A stretch of DNA of 59,007 bases from assembly GCA_045130275.1 (NCBI GenBank), contig JBGUPL010000054.1:1-59007 (forward strand). Reading direction: 5' to 3'. The notes under the pieces are model-generated. The model saw only the letters and a program-made list of their open reading frames with translations. It had not been told where the DNA came from and ran no database searches. The stretch's first letter is position 1; each line of letters begins with the position of its first letter. The translations under genes were made by a program, and so were the position numbers. This document shows positions 22,372 to 31,548 of this stretch, one piece after another. This DNA is from F23-D06 sp045130275 (lineage in GTDB: Bacteria > Bacteroidota > Bacteroidia > Bacteroidales > WCHB1-69).

Positions 22372-22583
22372 GCAAGCAAACCTCCGTTTTGTTGGCAAAT
22401 AATGAGCAGATCGTCTATAGTTTCATCCATCGACTGAAGATGTTCCACATCGTAAAACTCAATCAAGAAGGATAGTCCTTTATGCTTTTGCAAATAGTTG
22501 AATGCTGCTTGTCGGGTCATCGCGAAACGTTGTCCGAAAGCCTGCACGGCAGCTGTTAAAAATGGAATCTCATATCTGCTCAT
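22368..22583 (-). CDS. DUF3791 small helical protein
   Basis: A 71-residue protein (SRYEIPFLTAAVQAFGQRF, AFNYLQKHKGLSFLIEFYDV, and a Gly-Gly-rich C-terminus) that matches DUF3791, the family usually encoded just before DUF3990. It is probably the regulator or antitoxin of the downstream transferase. It is the first gene of a three-gene operon with successive 4-base stop/start overlaps. A -7 box lies about 33 bp upstream. Confidence 0.75.
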   Translation of the reverse strand: MSRYEIPFLTAAVQAFGQRFAMTRQAAFNYLQKHKGLSFLIEFYDVEHLQSMDETIDDLLIICQQNGGLLA

Positions 22584-22615
22584 AACAAGTATTGGTTCTT
22601 CCTTATCTCAAAATG

Positions 22616-22623
22616 CAAAGATA
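22616..22623 (-). promoter_or_regulatory. Predicted -7 element of the DUF3791-DUF3990 operon
   Basis: The reverse strand reads TATCTTTG, 32 bp before the first ATG of the operon. The surrounding TGCAAAGATACACTTTTTCC is identical to the promoter region at 15963-15982. Confidence 0.55.
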
Positions 22624-22673
22624 CACTTTTTCCGATGAACAGCCATCACCTTGCCGCATTTTTTTCAACATAC

Positions 22674-22755
22674 AAACTGTTTGTCAACAGTGCTGTGCAT
22701 GCCTCGGAGAGGTGTCACGCACGCGATATAAGCATCTCGAAAGGATGCGACCAAA
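22674..22755. repeat. Isolated REP-like element
   Basis: ACAAACTGTTTGTCAA, then a short variable stretch, then GCCTCGGAGAGGTGTCACGC match the left flank of the transposase element (16520-16572). The second palindrome, GCATCTC-GAAAG-GATGC, is decayed. No transposase gene is nearby. Confidence 0.65.
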
Positions 22756-22757
22756 TG

Positions 22758-23447
22758 CTATAACCACTCAAAACTCCCTTTCCCCGCGCCGATCTCGAAA
22801 TGGCATTTGGAGATGCCGAGGTCGAGTTTGGCATAGCCGATGAGGGAGAACTTCGCCTTGGCCTCCACACGGTTGCCATCATGCAGGGCAAACACGAACT
22901 TCTGCTGGTTCACGGCCGTGGGTGCCAACAACGCGGCCTCCACACCGCGCACGAACCACTCGGGGAAGGGCTTCCCGTGGTCGGCAGTACGGCGGTCGTC
23001 CGTCACATCGGAGAGAGCCCGTTTCTGCGGGTGCTGCACCCCTTGGTTGGCGCCGTAGCCGAACGACACCACGCAGACGAGCGTCTCGCCGTCGTCCACC
23101 TTGTACTGGTCGGGCTGTTTGCGGAAGGAGAGTCCCACCCAGCAGGTGTTCAGTCCGAGCGTTTGCGCTAACAGGATCACCTTCTCGCCGTAGTAGCCGA
23201 GTTTCACGTCGTCGCCTTTCTTGCAGATCATAGCGATGTAGTTGCGCACGCCGCGGAGCTTGCCGTACTTGGCCATCCCGCCGGCAAAGGCATTCGGTTC
23301 CTCTGTCACTAACTGTATATGCAGCCCGCCCTCGCGGTTGCACTCGTCAATGAGGGTTTGCAATTGCTGTACTTTCTCCGCCTCGATGGGCTTTTCAATG
23401 TATTGCCGCACGCTGTGGCGGGCAACGATGGCTTCTTGTAAGGTCAT
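22758..23447 (-). CDS. Nitroreductase family protein (TM1586 type)
   Basis: Starting at the ATG 23445-23447 (MTLQEAIVARHSVRQY) the protein has 229 residues; the frame is open seven codons further to 23468. It matches the nitroreductase superfamily: the FMN-phosphate motif RHSVRQYIEKPI, the central KLGYYGEKVILLAQTLGLNTCWVG helix and the C-terminal AALLAPTAVNQQKFVF. The family reduces nitro, quinone or flavin compounds with NAD(P)H. It stands alone with a repeat on its 3' side. Confidence 0.87.
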   Translation of the reverse strand: MTLQEAIVARHSVRQYIEKPIEAEKVQQLQTLIDECNREGGLHIQLVTEEPNAFAGGMAKYGKLRGVRNYIAMICKKGDDVKLGYYGEKVILLAQTLGLNTCWVGLSFRKQPDQYKVDDGETLVCVVSFGYGANQGVQHPQKRALSDVTDDRRTADHGKPFPEWFVRGVEAALLAPTAVNQQKFVFALHDGNRVEAKAKFSLIGYAKLDLGISKCHFEIGAGKGSFEWL

Positions 23448-23543
23448 AATGATTTCAGCAGTGTCCATATTCAGTTGGATTTATGTTCTTCTCAATGTCT
23501 ATTGTATAATTTCATTTCGTAAACTATTGATAACGAGTTGTTT

Positions 23544-24752
23544 TCATAGATTCTTCCCCACCATCCGCTGCATCACCACCGCGCAGGAGGCGTCGCCGGT
23601 GACCGACATGACGGTGCGGCCCATGTCGATGAGACGGTCGATGCCGGCGGCCACGGCCACGCACTCGACGGGAATGCCGGCCGATGCGAAGACCATCGCC
23701 ATCAAAGCCAAGCTGCCACCCGGAATGCCTGGCGTGCCGATGGAGGCCACCGTGGAGGCGAAAGCAATGGCCAAGTACTGGCTCATCGTGAGGTCGATGC
23801 CGCAACAATTGGCCATAAACACGGAGGCCACGCCCAAGTAGATGGCCACCCCGTCCATGTTGATGGTGGCGCCCAACGAAAGCACGAACCGCCCTATGTC
23901 CTTGTTGACTCCCAGTTTCTCGGTACACTGCATCGTATAAGGCAGTGTGGCCACCGACGAGTCGCTGGAGAAGGCAAACAGCATGGCCGGCTGCATTTCT
24001 TTGAAAAACTTCAATGGGGAGATGCGTCCGATCAAACCCACAGCTGAGGAATAGACCACGCCCGCGTGGATGGCGAAGCAAAGGTAGGCCAGCCCTAACA
24101 AAGCGGCATACGAACCCAGCACCGCCGGACCGTTTTCCACCACCACAGGCGTGAGCATGCAGAACACGCCGATGGGAGCCAATGCCATGATGTACTCCAA
24201 AATCTTGCAAACCACATCGTTGAAGCTGAGCGTCACCTTTCGGGCCATCTCCCCCTTCTCGCCCACATGCACCATCGCAATGCCGAAGAACAGGGCAATC
24301 ACGATAATCTGCATCATCGCCATGGAACTCACCGGCGCAAGGATGTTGCTCGGAAACATCTCCACCAGCTGTTCCATCACCGACAGTCGAGGCGTTTCAA
24401 TAACCTCCGCCTCGGCATTGGTACTGATGTGTATGGTTGGCAGAACACCCCTAAGCAGACTGGGCACCAGCAGACCCAACGTCACTGCGAAGAGAGTCGT
24501 TGTCATAAAGTAGAGCAGGGCACGGAGTCCCAATTTGCCCACTTTCGAGACATCGTTCATTGAGAGTATGCCCGCCATGATGGAAAACAGGACCAGCGGT
24601 ACCACAATGAATTTCAGCAGATTCAGGAAGATAACGCCGATGGGTTTGATATAAGTGTTGACAAAATCGGCCTGATGGCGCAGTAGCACGCCGACGACCA
24701 CCGCCAGCACGAGGGCGATGCCAATTTGGGCGGTAAGGGATAACTTTTTCAC
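23544..24752 (-). CDS. Dicarboxylate/amino acid:cation symporter (DAACS family)
   Basis: With the GTG at 24750-24752 as start, the protein has 402 residues and begins VKKLSLTAQIGIALVLAVVVG. It is a GltP/GltT-type symporter with eight or more membrane helices. Transport motifs: PLVLFSIMAGI near residue 50, the SSDSSVATLPYTMQ hairpin tip (serine-rich HP1), GATINMDGVAIY in TM7 and the IGTPGIPGGSLALM hairpin HP2. It takes up glutamate, aspartate or a C4 dicarboxylate with H+ or Na+. The frame is open to 24791 with an ATG there, but that ATG lies upstream of the -7 box and is unlikely to be on the mRNA. Confidence 0.9.
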   Translation of the reverse strand: MKKLSLTAQIGIALVLAVVVGVLLRHQADFVNTYIKPIGVIFLNLLKFIVVPLVLFSIMAGILSMNDVSKVGKLGLRALLYFMTTTLFAVTLGLLVPSLLRGVLPTIHISTNAEAEVIETPRLSVMEQLVEMFPSNILAPVSSMAMMQIIVIALFFGIAMVHVGEKGEMARKVTLSFNDVVCKILEYIMALAPIGVFCMLTPVVVENGPAVLGSYAALLGLAYLCFAIHAGVVYSSAVGLIGRISPLKFFKEMQPAMLFAFSSDSSVATLPYTMQCTEKLGVNKDIGRFVLSLGATINMDGVAIYLGVASVFMANCCGIDLTMSQYLAIAFASTVASIGTPGIPGGSLALMAMVFASAGIPVECVAVAAGIDRLIDMGRTVMSVTGDASCAVVMQRMVGKNL

Positions 24753-24780
24753 TCCTGTTTTTTGAATAAAACAACAGCGG

Positions 24781-24788
24781 CAAAAATA
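24781..24788 (-). promoter_or_regulatory. Predicted -7 element for the symporter gene
   Basis: The reverse strand reads TATTTTTG. Transcription would start near 24774, downstream of the longest-frame ATG at 24791, which decides for a later start codon. The 24792-24914 spacer holds nothing else that I can name. Confidence 0.55.
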
Positions 24789-24914
24789 CAATTTTTAACT
24801 GTTTGTATTTTCAGAAATACTTCATTCCGTCATGCAAACTGTTCGTTATCGTGGAACTTTGGGAAGCCACCGGGAAACGAATGCGATAGTTAAATACTGT
24901 ATCCCAAAGCCGCA

Positions 24915-25979
24915 TTAAGCATCTCGTCCGATTTTCTTGAGCATCCTTCTCACCTTGCGGTTTCGTTTTGCCAGCCATTCCTCAATCATCTCGGCCTCCG
25001 TCTGAGGAGTTTCCAAAAGTTCATTCCTGCGCCTTCTGGCGTTGGAGAACCGGATGTACGCCCCAATATGCCGACTCTTTTTGTCATGATAGATTTCATC
25101 GAACGGAATAAGCACAGCCGTATCCTCAATATTGTGCATCAAATGATTGACTGCCGTGCCGAACATGAGCATTTGTGAAGTGATGGAAATATATGCCGAC
25201 ACGTTGGGCGGGACATTCACCCCTCTCATTCTTGCCGCGGCCTTGAGAAGTTTGTAATCTTCCAGCAAATCATCCTTGTTCACCACCAGATCCATCAACT
25301 CGGGATCGGAACCCGGCATTATCGTCTGGTCGTCCCATGGGCGCACGAGTTCATTCTTGTCGCCATAATGCTTCCATAAGAAATGGTATATCAAATCTTT
25401 GGTGATATAATCATAGGATGGATACAGCGTTATTTTCCCAAAGAAATAGAGCAATTCCGGATTCTTCATGATAATGGCCACAAGACCGTCCCACAAGTTG
25501 TCAAAGGCATAGATGGATTTAGCGCCACCCTTGGAGCTCTGATACTCCGGAGCCACAAAATTACGTCCAAGTTCTATGACATGCGGCAAGTATTCATTGA
25601 TGAATTTCTGGGAAAACCGGAACTGATGGGAGCTTGCCAAAACCGGCTGGCCATTCTCGTCGAAGGTGGCATCGGAACCGAAAAGGAAACGGTAACCTCC
25701 AATAATCGCCTCATTGTCTGGATCCCATACAATCAGCTGTTTATACGGTTTTTCCATTTTGTCATACTCATCGAGATCCACAGCGTTGCCTGTGGAACCT
25801 CCGGCGGCGCGGAATGTCTCCTCCCGGAGCCTTCCGATCTCCGTGACGACATTGGGGGAATCGTGCCAGGTAACGATGTAAAGCTCGTTATGCCCTTTGT
25901 TCGTGTCTTCCAGTTTTTTGGATTTGGTGAGTTCCGCTTTAAGCAATTCAACAGGTACGGGGTCAATTATTGTATTCAT
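24915..25979 (-). CDS. GNAT-type N-acyltransferase, GlsB/OlsB-like
   Basis: A 354-residue protein of the hemolysin/OlsB GNAT branch: YIVTWHDSPNVVTEIGRLRE, YKQLIVWDPDNEAIIGGYRFLFG and ELGRNFVAPEYQSSKGGAKS. In Bacteroides, GlsB N-acylates glycine to start glycine-lipid synthesis, with GlsA adding the second acyl chain. The adjacent gene 15 bp upstream is a PlsC-type acyltransferase, as in that pathway. Assignment to glycine lipids, rather than ornithine or other amino lipids, rests on the phylum and the gene pair. Confidence 0.75.
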   Translation of the reverse strand: MNTIIDPVPVELLKAELTKSKKLEDTNKGHNELYIVTWHDSPNVVTEIGRLREETFRAAGGSTGNAVDLDEYDKMEKPYKQLIVWDPDNEAIIGGYRFLFGSDATFDENGQPVLASSHQFRFSQKFINEYLPHVIELGRNFVAPEYQSSKGGAKSIYAFDNLWDGLVAIIMKNPELLYFFGKITLYPSYDYITKDLIYHFLWKHYGDKNELVRPWDDQTIMPGSDPELMDLVVNKDDLLEDYKLLKAAARMRGVNVPPNVSAYISITSQMLMFGTAVNHLMHNIEDTAVLIPFDEIYHDKKSRHIGAYIRFSNARRRRNELLETPQTEAEMIEEWLAKRNRKVRRMLKKIGRDA

Positions 25980-25993
25980 AATGGTAAAGATTT

Positions 25994-26857
25994 TTAATCA
26001 ATGCCGGAGGGCCAAGGGTTGGAAACGATACCGGCCATGTCGAGCATGGCCTTATGGGCCAGATCGCGCATTCGCGACGCCTCTTCCTTTCGGGGTTTGT
26101 TGGGGTCTGGGACAATCGGGTCTCCCACGTGAATAGTGAGCAGGGGCTCGCCCTTGCCGAAGAGTTTGCGCCATCCCGTTCGGGGTCTGAAGGAGAGCAC
26201 CAAGGGAACCACCGGGAGAGAAAACCGATAAGCCATGTTAAAAGCCCCGATCTTGAAAGGCCGGAGAGGGGCATAGAATTTCCAACTGCAACTTTCAGGG
26301 AAAATGTGTATCCACTGCTTCTCCTTGTGCAATTCATCCAACGCCTGGTCAAATTTCCGAAGCCCACCGTAGTTTTCCGGAATGGCGATTCCCCCAATGT
26401 GTTTCATGAGAAAGCCATCCTTGCCTCTGAACGGTTGGGCGTACATGGGGATCCACGCCTTGCGGTAGCGCATCGCCTGCAACACGCAGATCATGTCCCA
26501 TCGGTGAACATGATTGCACAAGGTCATCACCCCGTTGGCGTAGAGTTTGCGGTTCCGGCGTATTTTCTCACGGCCTTCAATCTTGAGACCAAAGCGGAGC
26601 CTGTTCATCGGAAACGCGGCGATCCAGGTGACCAGATAGATGAGGAAATGCCAAATCTTGAATTTCAGGGACTTGTCGAGATACGGATATGTCTCGTCAA
26701 ATTGAATGTCTCTGAGTTCCCCGCGTATAGGCGCCATCCGCGTGAACGGATCGTCCGCCGAAAACTCTTCCGGCGGCTCCGGGACAAACACTCCCTTTCG
26801 GACTTTAAAGTTCCGATACGCTGCGCCAAATGATGAATAGTCCTCTATCATGCCCAT
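25994..26857 (-). CDS. PlsC-family O-acyltransferase, GlsA/OlsA-like
   Basis: The 287-residue protein has the acyltransferase motif N-H-x4-D in LCNHVHRWDMICV near residue 115 and the following IHIFPES motif (substrate phosphate loop type) near residue 195. A hydrophobic stretch (IWHFLIYLVTWIAAF) precedes the catalytic part, so it is probably membrane-associated. It is encoded first in a two-gene operon with the GNAT-type enzyme. The pair would acylate an amino acid twice to give a membrane amino lipid. Confidence 0.78.
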   Translation of the reverse strand: MGMIEDYSSFGAAYRNFKVRKGVFVPEPPEEFSADDPFTRMAPIRGELRDIQFDETYPYLDKSLKFKIWHFLIYLVTWIAAFPMNRLRFGLKIEGREKIRRNRKLYANGVMTLCNHVHRWDMICVLQAMRYRKAWIPMYAQPFRGKDGFLMKHIGGIAIPENYGGLRKFDQALDELHKEKQWIHIFPESCSWKFYAPLRPFKIGAFNMAYRFSLPVVPLVLSFRPRTGWRKLFGKGEPLLTIHVGDPIVPDPNKPRKEEASRMRDLAHKAMLDMAGIVSNPWPSGID

Positions 26858-26984
26858 TTTCTCGAAATGTCTGCGGATATTTCAAGCATCCACAATGAAA
26901 ATGCAAAATTAACAATTATTTTTGAATGTCAAGCCAAAAAAAATTTATTTTGACGAGCACATTGCAAATTCCATCAAACGTGGA

Positions 26985-28970
26985 CTATACCGTTGGAGCG
27001 AGCACGACTGACGTGCGTGGCGGTAGATACAACTGTAGCCTCGACTTCCCTTCGAAAACAGTTGTGAAATAGGAGATTCCGGTATCAATGTTGCCAAAAC
27101 CGTGGTAAAGCGGGTCATCACTGTTGAGGACAATCCGATACTCGCCTGCCGGGCACTCAACAGCATAGTCCGAATAGGCGTTTTCTGGATGGAAATTAAA
27201 GACTACGAGGCAGTTGCCGCGTTTGAATGCTAACACCTTGTCGTTCTCGTTCTGACAGATCATCTCAGGCATGGCTTCCAACATTTTGTGTTTCGTGACA
27301 CAATGGATCATATCTCGGTCAAAACGATTCAATCCGCTGTATTTCAACATATTGTCATCAGCCAAGTTCCACTGGCGACGGGCATGGTAACACGACCACC
27401 CATTGCCTTCCCGAGGAAAGTCAATCCATTCCGGATGCCCAAACTCGTTGCCCATGAAGTTGAGGTACCCGCCCGAGCAAAGCGTCAGCGTAACCAACCG
27501 GATCATCTTATGCAAGGCGACTCCCCTATCCACCACCATATCCGGTGTCAGCACAGACATTGATGTGTACATTTTACTGTCTATCATCCTGAAAATCATT
27601 GTTTTGTCACCGACCAAAGCTTGGTCATGACACTCCGCGTAACTGATGGTTTCCTCCTCGGCGCGCTTGTCCGTCATTTTGAAATAGATTTCACCCACAC
27701 TCCAGTCGTCGTCCTTGCAAGTCTTGAGGGTCTTCACCCAGAAATCGGCAATGCCCATGGACATGCGGAAGTTGAAACCGACACCGCCGGCATCCACCGG
27801 GAAAGCCATTCCCGGCATTCCACTGACATCCTCGGCAATAGTGGTGGCTTCGGGGTTGATCTCCTGAATCATCTTATTGGCCAACGTCAGGTACGTTAAG
27901 GCATCCTCATCAACATTCTTGTCAAAATACTGCGCATACTCGATGAAATCCACCCCGAGACCATGATCGAAATAGCACATACTGGTCACCCCATCAAAGC
28001 GGAAACCGTCGAAGTGGAACTTTTCGAGCCAATATTTCAGATTGGAAAGCAGGAACTGGATGGTTTCGGGCTTTCCATAATCGAAACAGCGGGAGTCCCA
28101 CACTTTGTGGTGTCCTTTTTCGCCATGATGCGTGTACAGCGAGTCGCTGCCGTCGAAACAGCCAATACCTTCCTTCACATTTTTCACCGCGTGGGAATGA
28201 ATGACATCAAGAATGATGGAGATACCCATCCCATGTGCCGTATCAATGAGCTCCATCAGTTCTTCAGGCGTGCCGAAACGGAACGAAGGTGCGAAAAAGT
28301 TGGAGACTTGATATCCGAAAGATCCATAATAGGGATGTTCCTGAATGGCCATCAGTTGTATCATGTTGTATCCCAAGTCATGGATTCGAGGGAGAACCGT
28401 TTCTTGAAACTCACGATAAGAGGAGACCTTGGCCTCCTGGGAAGACATACCGATGTGAGCCTCATAGATGAGCGGATGATGAGGCTTCGCGGGGGTCGGG
28501 TTTTTCCACACATAGGGCTCCGGTTCCCACACTTGGGCACAAAAGACCTTCGTGGCCTCGTCCTGAACCACGCGCTGGCAGTAGGCGGGAATCCGCTCGT
28601 CCGCCCCGCCATACCACACCATCCAGAGCTTATACAACATCTCATTCTTGATTGCAAAATCAGGAAGTTCTATCTCCCAGTCACCGTTGCCCATAGGAGT
28701 CAGCGCAAACTGCGGGAGGATCTGCCAATTGGAAAAGTCGCCGTAGAGGTAAAGGGCTGTGGCGTTAGGAGCCTTCTCGCGAAACACCCAACCGTTATCG
28801 GTCTTGTGCAGGCCATAGTAGAGATGCCCGTTCGCAAGATCGGACAAAGGTCGTGTGCCGTCGGTAAGCTGCAGTTCACGCAAGGCGGCTCGTTCCATCC
28901 GCTTCTGCAAAGCAGCACGAAACGGCTTCAAATAGGGATCTTTGGAGACTAATTGGGACTTGTTTGCCAT
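26985..28970 (-). CDS. glgB: 1,4-alpha-glucan branching enzyme (GH13)
   Basis: The start is placed at the ATG 28968-28970 (661 residues), because the longer frame runs into priA. An N-terminal CBM48 (residues 60-160; GLHKTDNGWVFREKAPNATALYLYGDFSNW) is followed by the GH13 barrel. Catalytic positions: the Asp nucleophile in HFDGFRFDGVTSM, Glu in TIAEDVSGMPG and the Asp-type site after FMGNEFGHPEWIDFPREGNG. The HPEWIDFPREGN motif is typical of the GH13_8 subgroup that includes eukaryotic branching enzymes and Bacteroidota forms. It makes alpha-1,6 branches in glycogen. It is not next to other glg genes. Confidence 0.92.
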   Translation of the reverse strand: MANKSQLVSKDPYLKPFRAALQKRMERAALRELQLTDGTRPLSDLANGHLYYGLHKTDNGWVFREKAPNATALYLYGDFSNWQILPQFALTPMGNGDWEIELPDFAIKNEMLYKLWMVWYGGADERIPAYCQRVVQDEATKVFCAQVWEPEPYVWKNPTPAKPHHPLIYEAHIGMSSQEAKVSSYREFQETVLPRIHDLGYNMIQLMAIQEHPYYGSFGYQVSNFFAPSFRFGTPEELMELIDTAHGMGISIILDVIHSHAVKNVKEGIGCFDGSDSLYTHHGEKGHHKVWDSRCFDYGKPETIQFLLSNLKYWLEKFHFDGFRFDGVTSMCYFDHGLGVDFIEYAQYFDKNVDEDALTYLTLANKMIQEINPEATTIAEDVSGMPGMAFPVDAGGVGFNFRMSMGIADFWVKTLKTCKDDDWSVGEIYFKMTDKRAEEETISYAECHDQALVGDKTMIFRMIDSKMYTSMSVLTPDMVVDRGVALHKMIRLVTLTLCSGGYLNFMGNEFGHPEWIDFPREGNGWSCYHARRQWNLADDNMLKYSGLNRFDRDMIHCVTKHKMLEAMPEMICQNENDKVLAFKRGNCLVVFNFHPENAYSDYAVECPAGEYRIVLNSDDPLYHGFGNIDTGISYFTTVFEGKSRLQLYLPPRTSVVLAPTV

Positions 28971-29044
28971 TTTTCTTTCTTTTATCAAGCTTTCTCCCTT
29001 TCGGGTTCCGCTTGAGGAATGTAACCATATTTCAAAATCATACT

Positions 29045-31537
29045 TCACGCATCGACATTCACCACACAACGCACCTTTTTGTACTGCGGAAGCTGTTTGA
29101 ACTGCCGCAGCACCTCGCCGAGCTGCCGTTTTTTCCCTGCCAACGAACCATCGCGTGCCATTTTAATCCAGAAATCCTGCAGATAGTAATTCTGGATGCG
29201 GGAGACCAACGGCGCAGCCGGTCCCATGACAGACCCTGCGAACACGGCATACAGCATCGTCTGCAACTGCGTGGCGGCAGCCAAAACAGTCTGTTCCTCG
29301 GGATGTTTCAAGGTCACCTTGACCATTCGGGTGATGGGTGGCAACATAAACCGGCGACGTTCTTCGATCTGGCTCTGATACATCGCTGCGAAGTCATTGG
29401 ATTCCACGTATTTAAGTGCAGGATGACTCGGCTGAAAAGTCTGTATGACGACCTTGCCGGGCACCTCTTTGCGCCCCGCGCGTCCGCTCACCTGCGCAAG
29501 GAGTTGGAAAGCCCGTTCGAAGGCGCGGAAATCGGGGAACGAGATCAGCGCATCGGCGTTGAGAATCCCCACCACGCTCACCCGGTCGAAATCCAAGCCC
29601 TTGGTCACCATCTGTGTCCCCACCAAAATATCGGTATTGTGTTGCTCAAAATCGGTGATGATCTGCTGATACGCGTTCTTTGAGCGGGTGGTGTCGGTGT
29701 CCATACGGGCGATACGTGCCTCCGGGAAAATCTCGGCCAATGTGTCCTCAACCTGTTCTGTGCCGAACCCTTTCATCTCGATATCGGTGCTGTGGCATGT
29801 CGGGCACTCTTTGGGCACCTCGATGGCGTAACCGCAGTAGTGGCACTTCAGCAGGTTTGTCTTCTTGTGATATGTCAATGTAACATCACAATATTGGCAT
29901 CTTGGCATCGATTCGCAGGTATGGCAAATCATACGCACCGCGTATCCGCGACGATTCTGGAAAAGAATCACCTGTTCCTTGCGCTCCAACGCCGCAGCCA
30001 TCTGCTCAATCAAGAAGTTCGAGAACAATCCTTGAACCTCCTTCCGCTTGGTAGCCAAATTCATGTTAACCGTGTATATATCCGGCAACTGGCTGTCCGA
30101 ATAACGATGCATCAGCTCCACCAACCCGAATTTGTGAAGATTCACGTTAAAGTAACTTTCCAAAGACGGTGTGGCCGTACCAAGGAGCGTTTCGGCGCCG
30201 TGAATTTGCGCAAGCATCACGGCAGCGTCTCGGGCGTGATAGCGTGGCGCAGGATCAATCTGTTTGTATGAACCGTCATGTTCCTCATCCACCACAACCA
30301 GACCTAAATTGCTGTAAGGCAGCAACAAGGCGGACCTGGCACCAAGGATAAGCTGATATTTGGAAGTGCCGTCCTGATCCCCGCCACTCAACACACGATT
30401 CCAAATTTCCACCCGTTCATACTCGTTGAAACGGGAATGATACACGCCCACCTTATCTCCAAAATACTTTCGCAAACGATTGACTATCTGCGAAGTAAGC
30501 GCGATTTCAGGCAACAAATACAACACCTGCTTGCCTTGTTTCAAGACTTCGTCGATCAACTTGATATAAATTTCCGTCTTACCGCTTCCCGTCACGCCGT
30601 GCAACAACGTCACTGGGTATTGCTCGAAACTCCGCTTGATGTCCTCATACGCCTGTTTCTGATGTTCGGAAAGGTTCACCTCTCCGATGGATGCACTGGA
30701 ATAATCCTCCAATCTCGAAATCACGCGTTCCTCTGAGACGAGTACGTTTTTCTTGATCAAGGTCTGCAAACTGCTCTGACTCACATTCTTATCATGAACA
30801 AGATCCGATTTTGGCACAGCGGCCTCAAAATGGTAGCGGTTCCCGACACGGGTGTGCATCATGAAGGCCAGCAGTGTGTCCGCCTGATGGGACGTGCTGT
30901 TCTTGGCATTTAACTGGTCTATGAGCCTCATGAATTCCGCTTCGTTGTCATAGGGTGACAAAAGACGTATAACCATCTCTTTCTTAGGCTTATACGGATT
31001 TCTAATCTCCTCATCTGTAATCACCACATGCTTGTCAACCAACGATTTGATAACCGGCATTACTTTGGCGACCTGAAGAGTTTTTCCGACCTCAGCGACG
31101 GTCATGGTTTCCCGATGGACGAGCAATTCTACGACATTCAGTTCATAAGGGGTCAGCACCGAAACATCCCCGTCGAAATCGGGGTGGATTTTCACTTTGG
31201 TTTCGCTGGCGAGCCGCAGGGCCGAGGGCAGCGCGGCAGCCATCACCTCCCCTACCGTGCACATGTAATAGTCTGCAATCCACTTCCACAGACGGTACTG
31301 CGGCTCCGAAACCACCGGACGCTCGTCGATTACGTCGAGAATATACTTGACGGAAAACTGTTTGGGAGCGTCCTTATGGACTCGTTCCACTATCGCTGCA
31401 TAGAGTTTATTGGCACCGAACGGCACGACCACCCGCATCCCAAACGCGACATGCCCGTTCAGTACCTGTGGCACACGGTAGGTGAAACGCGCCTCGATGG
31501 GAAGCGGAAGGATCACATCGGCGAAAAAGGTCTCCAT
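29045..31537 (-). CDS. priA: Primosomal protein N' (replication restart helicase PriA)
   Basis: An 830-residue PriA. The N-terminal DNA-binding domain (METFFADVILPLPIEARFTYRVP), helicase Walker A (GVTGSGKTEIYIKL), DEEH box (VVVDEEHDGSYKQ) and the paired zinc-binding Cys cluster (CHTCESMPRCQYCDVTL, KCHYCGYAIEVPKECPTCHS) are all present. The C-terminal part includes TQMVTKGLDFDRV and QVSGRAGRKEVPG. It reloads the replisome at stalled forks. It starts 11 bp after the stop of the binding-fold protein gene on the same strand. Length and motifs are complete. Confidence 0.95.
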   Translation of the reverse strand: METFFADVILPLPIEARFTYRVPQVLNGHVAFGMRVVVPFGANKLYAAIVERVHKDAPKQFSVKYILDVIDERPVVSEPQYRLWKWIADYYMCTVGEVMAAALPSALRLASETKVKIHPDFDGDVSVLTPYELNVVELLVHRETMTVAEVGKTLQVAKVMPVIKSLVDKHVVITDEEIRNPYKPKKEMVIRLLSPYDNEAEFMRLIDQLNAKNSTSHQADTLLAFMMHTRVGNRYHFEAAVPKSDLVHDKNVSQSSLQTLIKKNVLVSEERVISRLEDYSSASIGEVNLSEHQKQAYEDIKRSFEQYPVTLLHGVTGSGKTEIYIKLIDEVLKQGKQVLYLLPEIALTSQIVNRLRKYFGDKVGVYHSRFNEYERVEIWNRVLSGGDQDGTSKYQLILGARSALLLPYSNLGLVVVDEEHDGSYKQIDPAPRYHARDAAVMLAQIHGAETLLGTATPSLESYFNVNLHKFGLVELMHRYSDSQLPDIYTVNMNLATKRKEVQGLFSNFLIEQMAAALERKEQVILFQNRRGYAVRMICHTCESMPRCQYCDVTLTYHKKTNLLKCHYCGYAIEVPKECPTCHSTDIEMKGFGTEQVEDTLAEIFPEARIARMDTDTTRSKNAYQQIITDFEQHNTDILVGTQMVTKGLDFDRVSVVGILNADALISFPDFRAFERAFQLLAQVSGRAGRKEVPGKVVIQTFQPSHPALKYVESNDFAAMYQSQIEERRRFMLPPITRMVKVTLKHPEEQTVLAAATQLQTMLYAVFAGSVMGPAAPLVSRIQNYYLQDFWIKMARDGSLAGKKRQLGEVLRQFKQLPQYKKVRCVVNVDA

Positions 31538-31548
31538 GGTTGCGAGGC

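Noticed and set aside
28971..29069. Longer branching enzyme frame
   Set aside because: It would overlap the end of priA; the conserved start MANKSQL lies at 28970.
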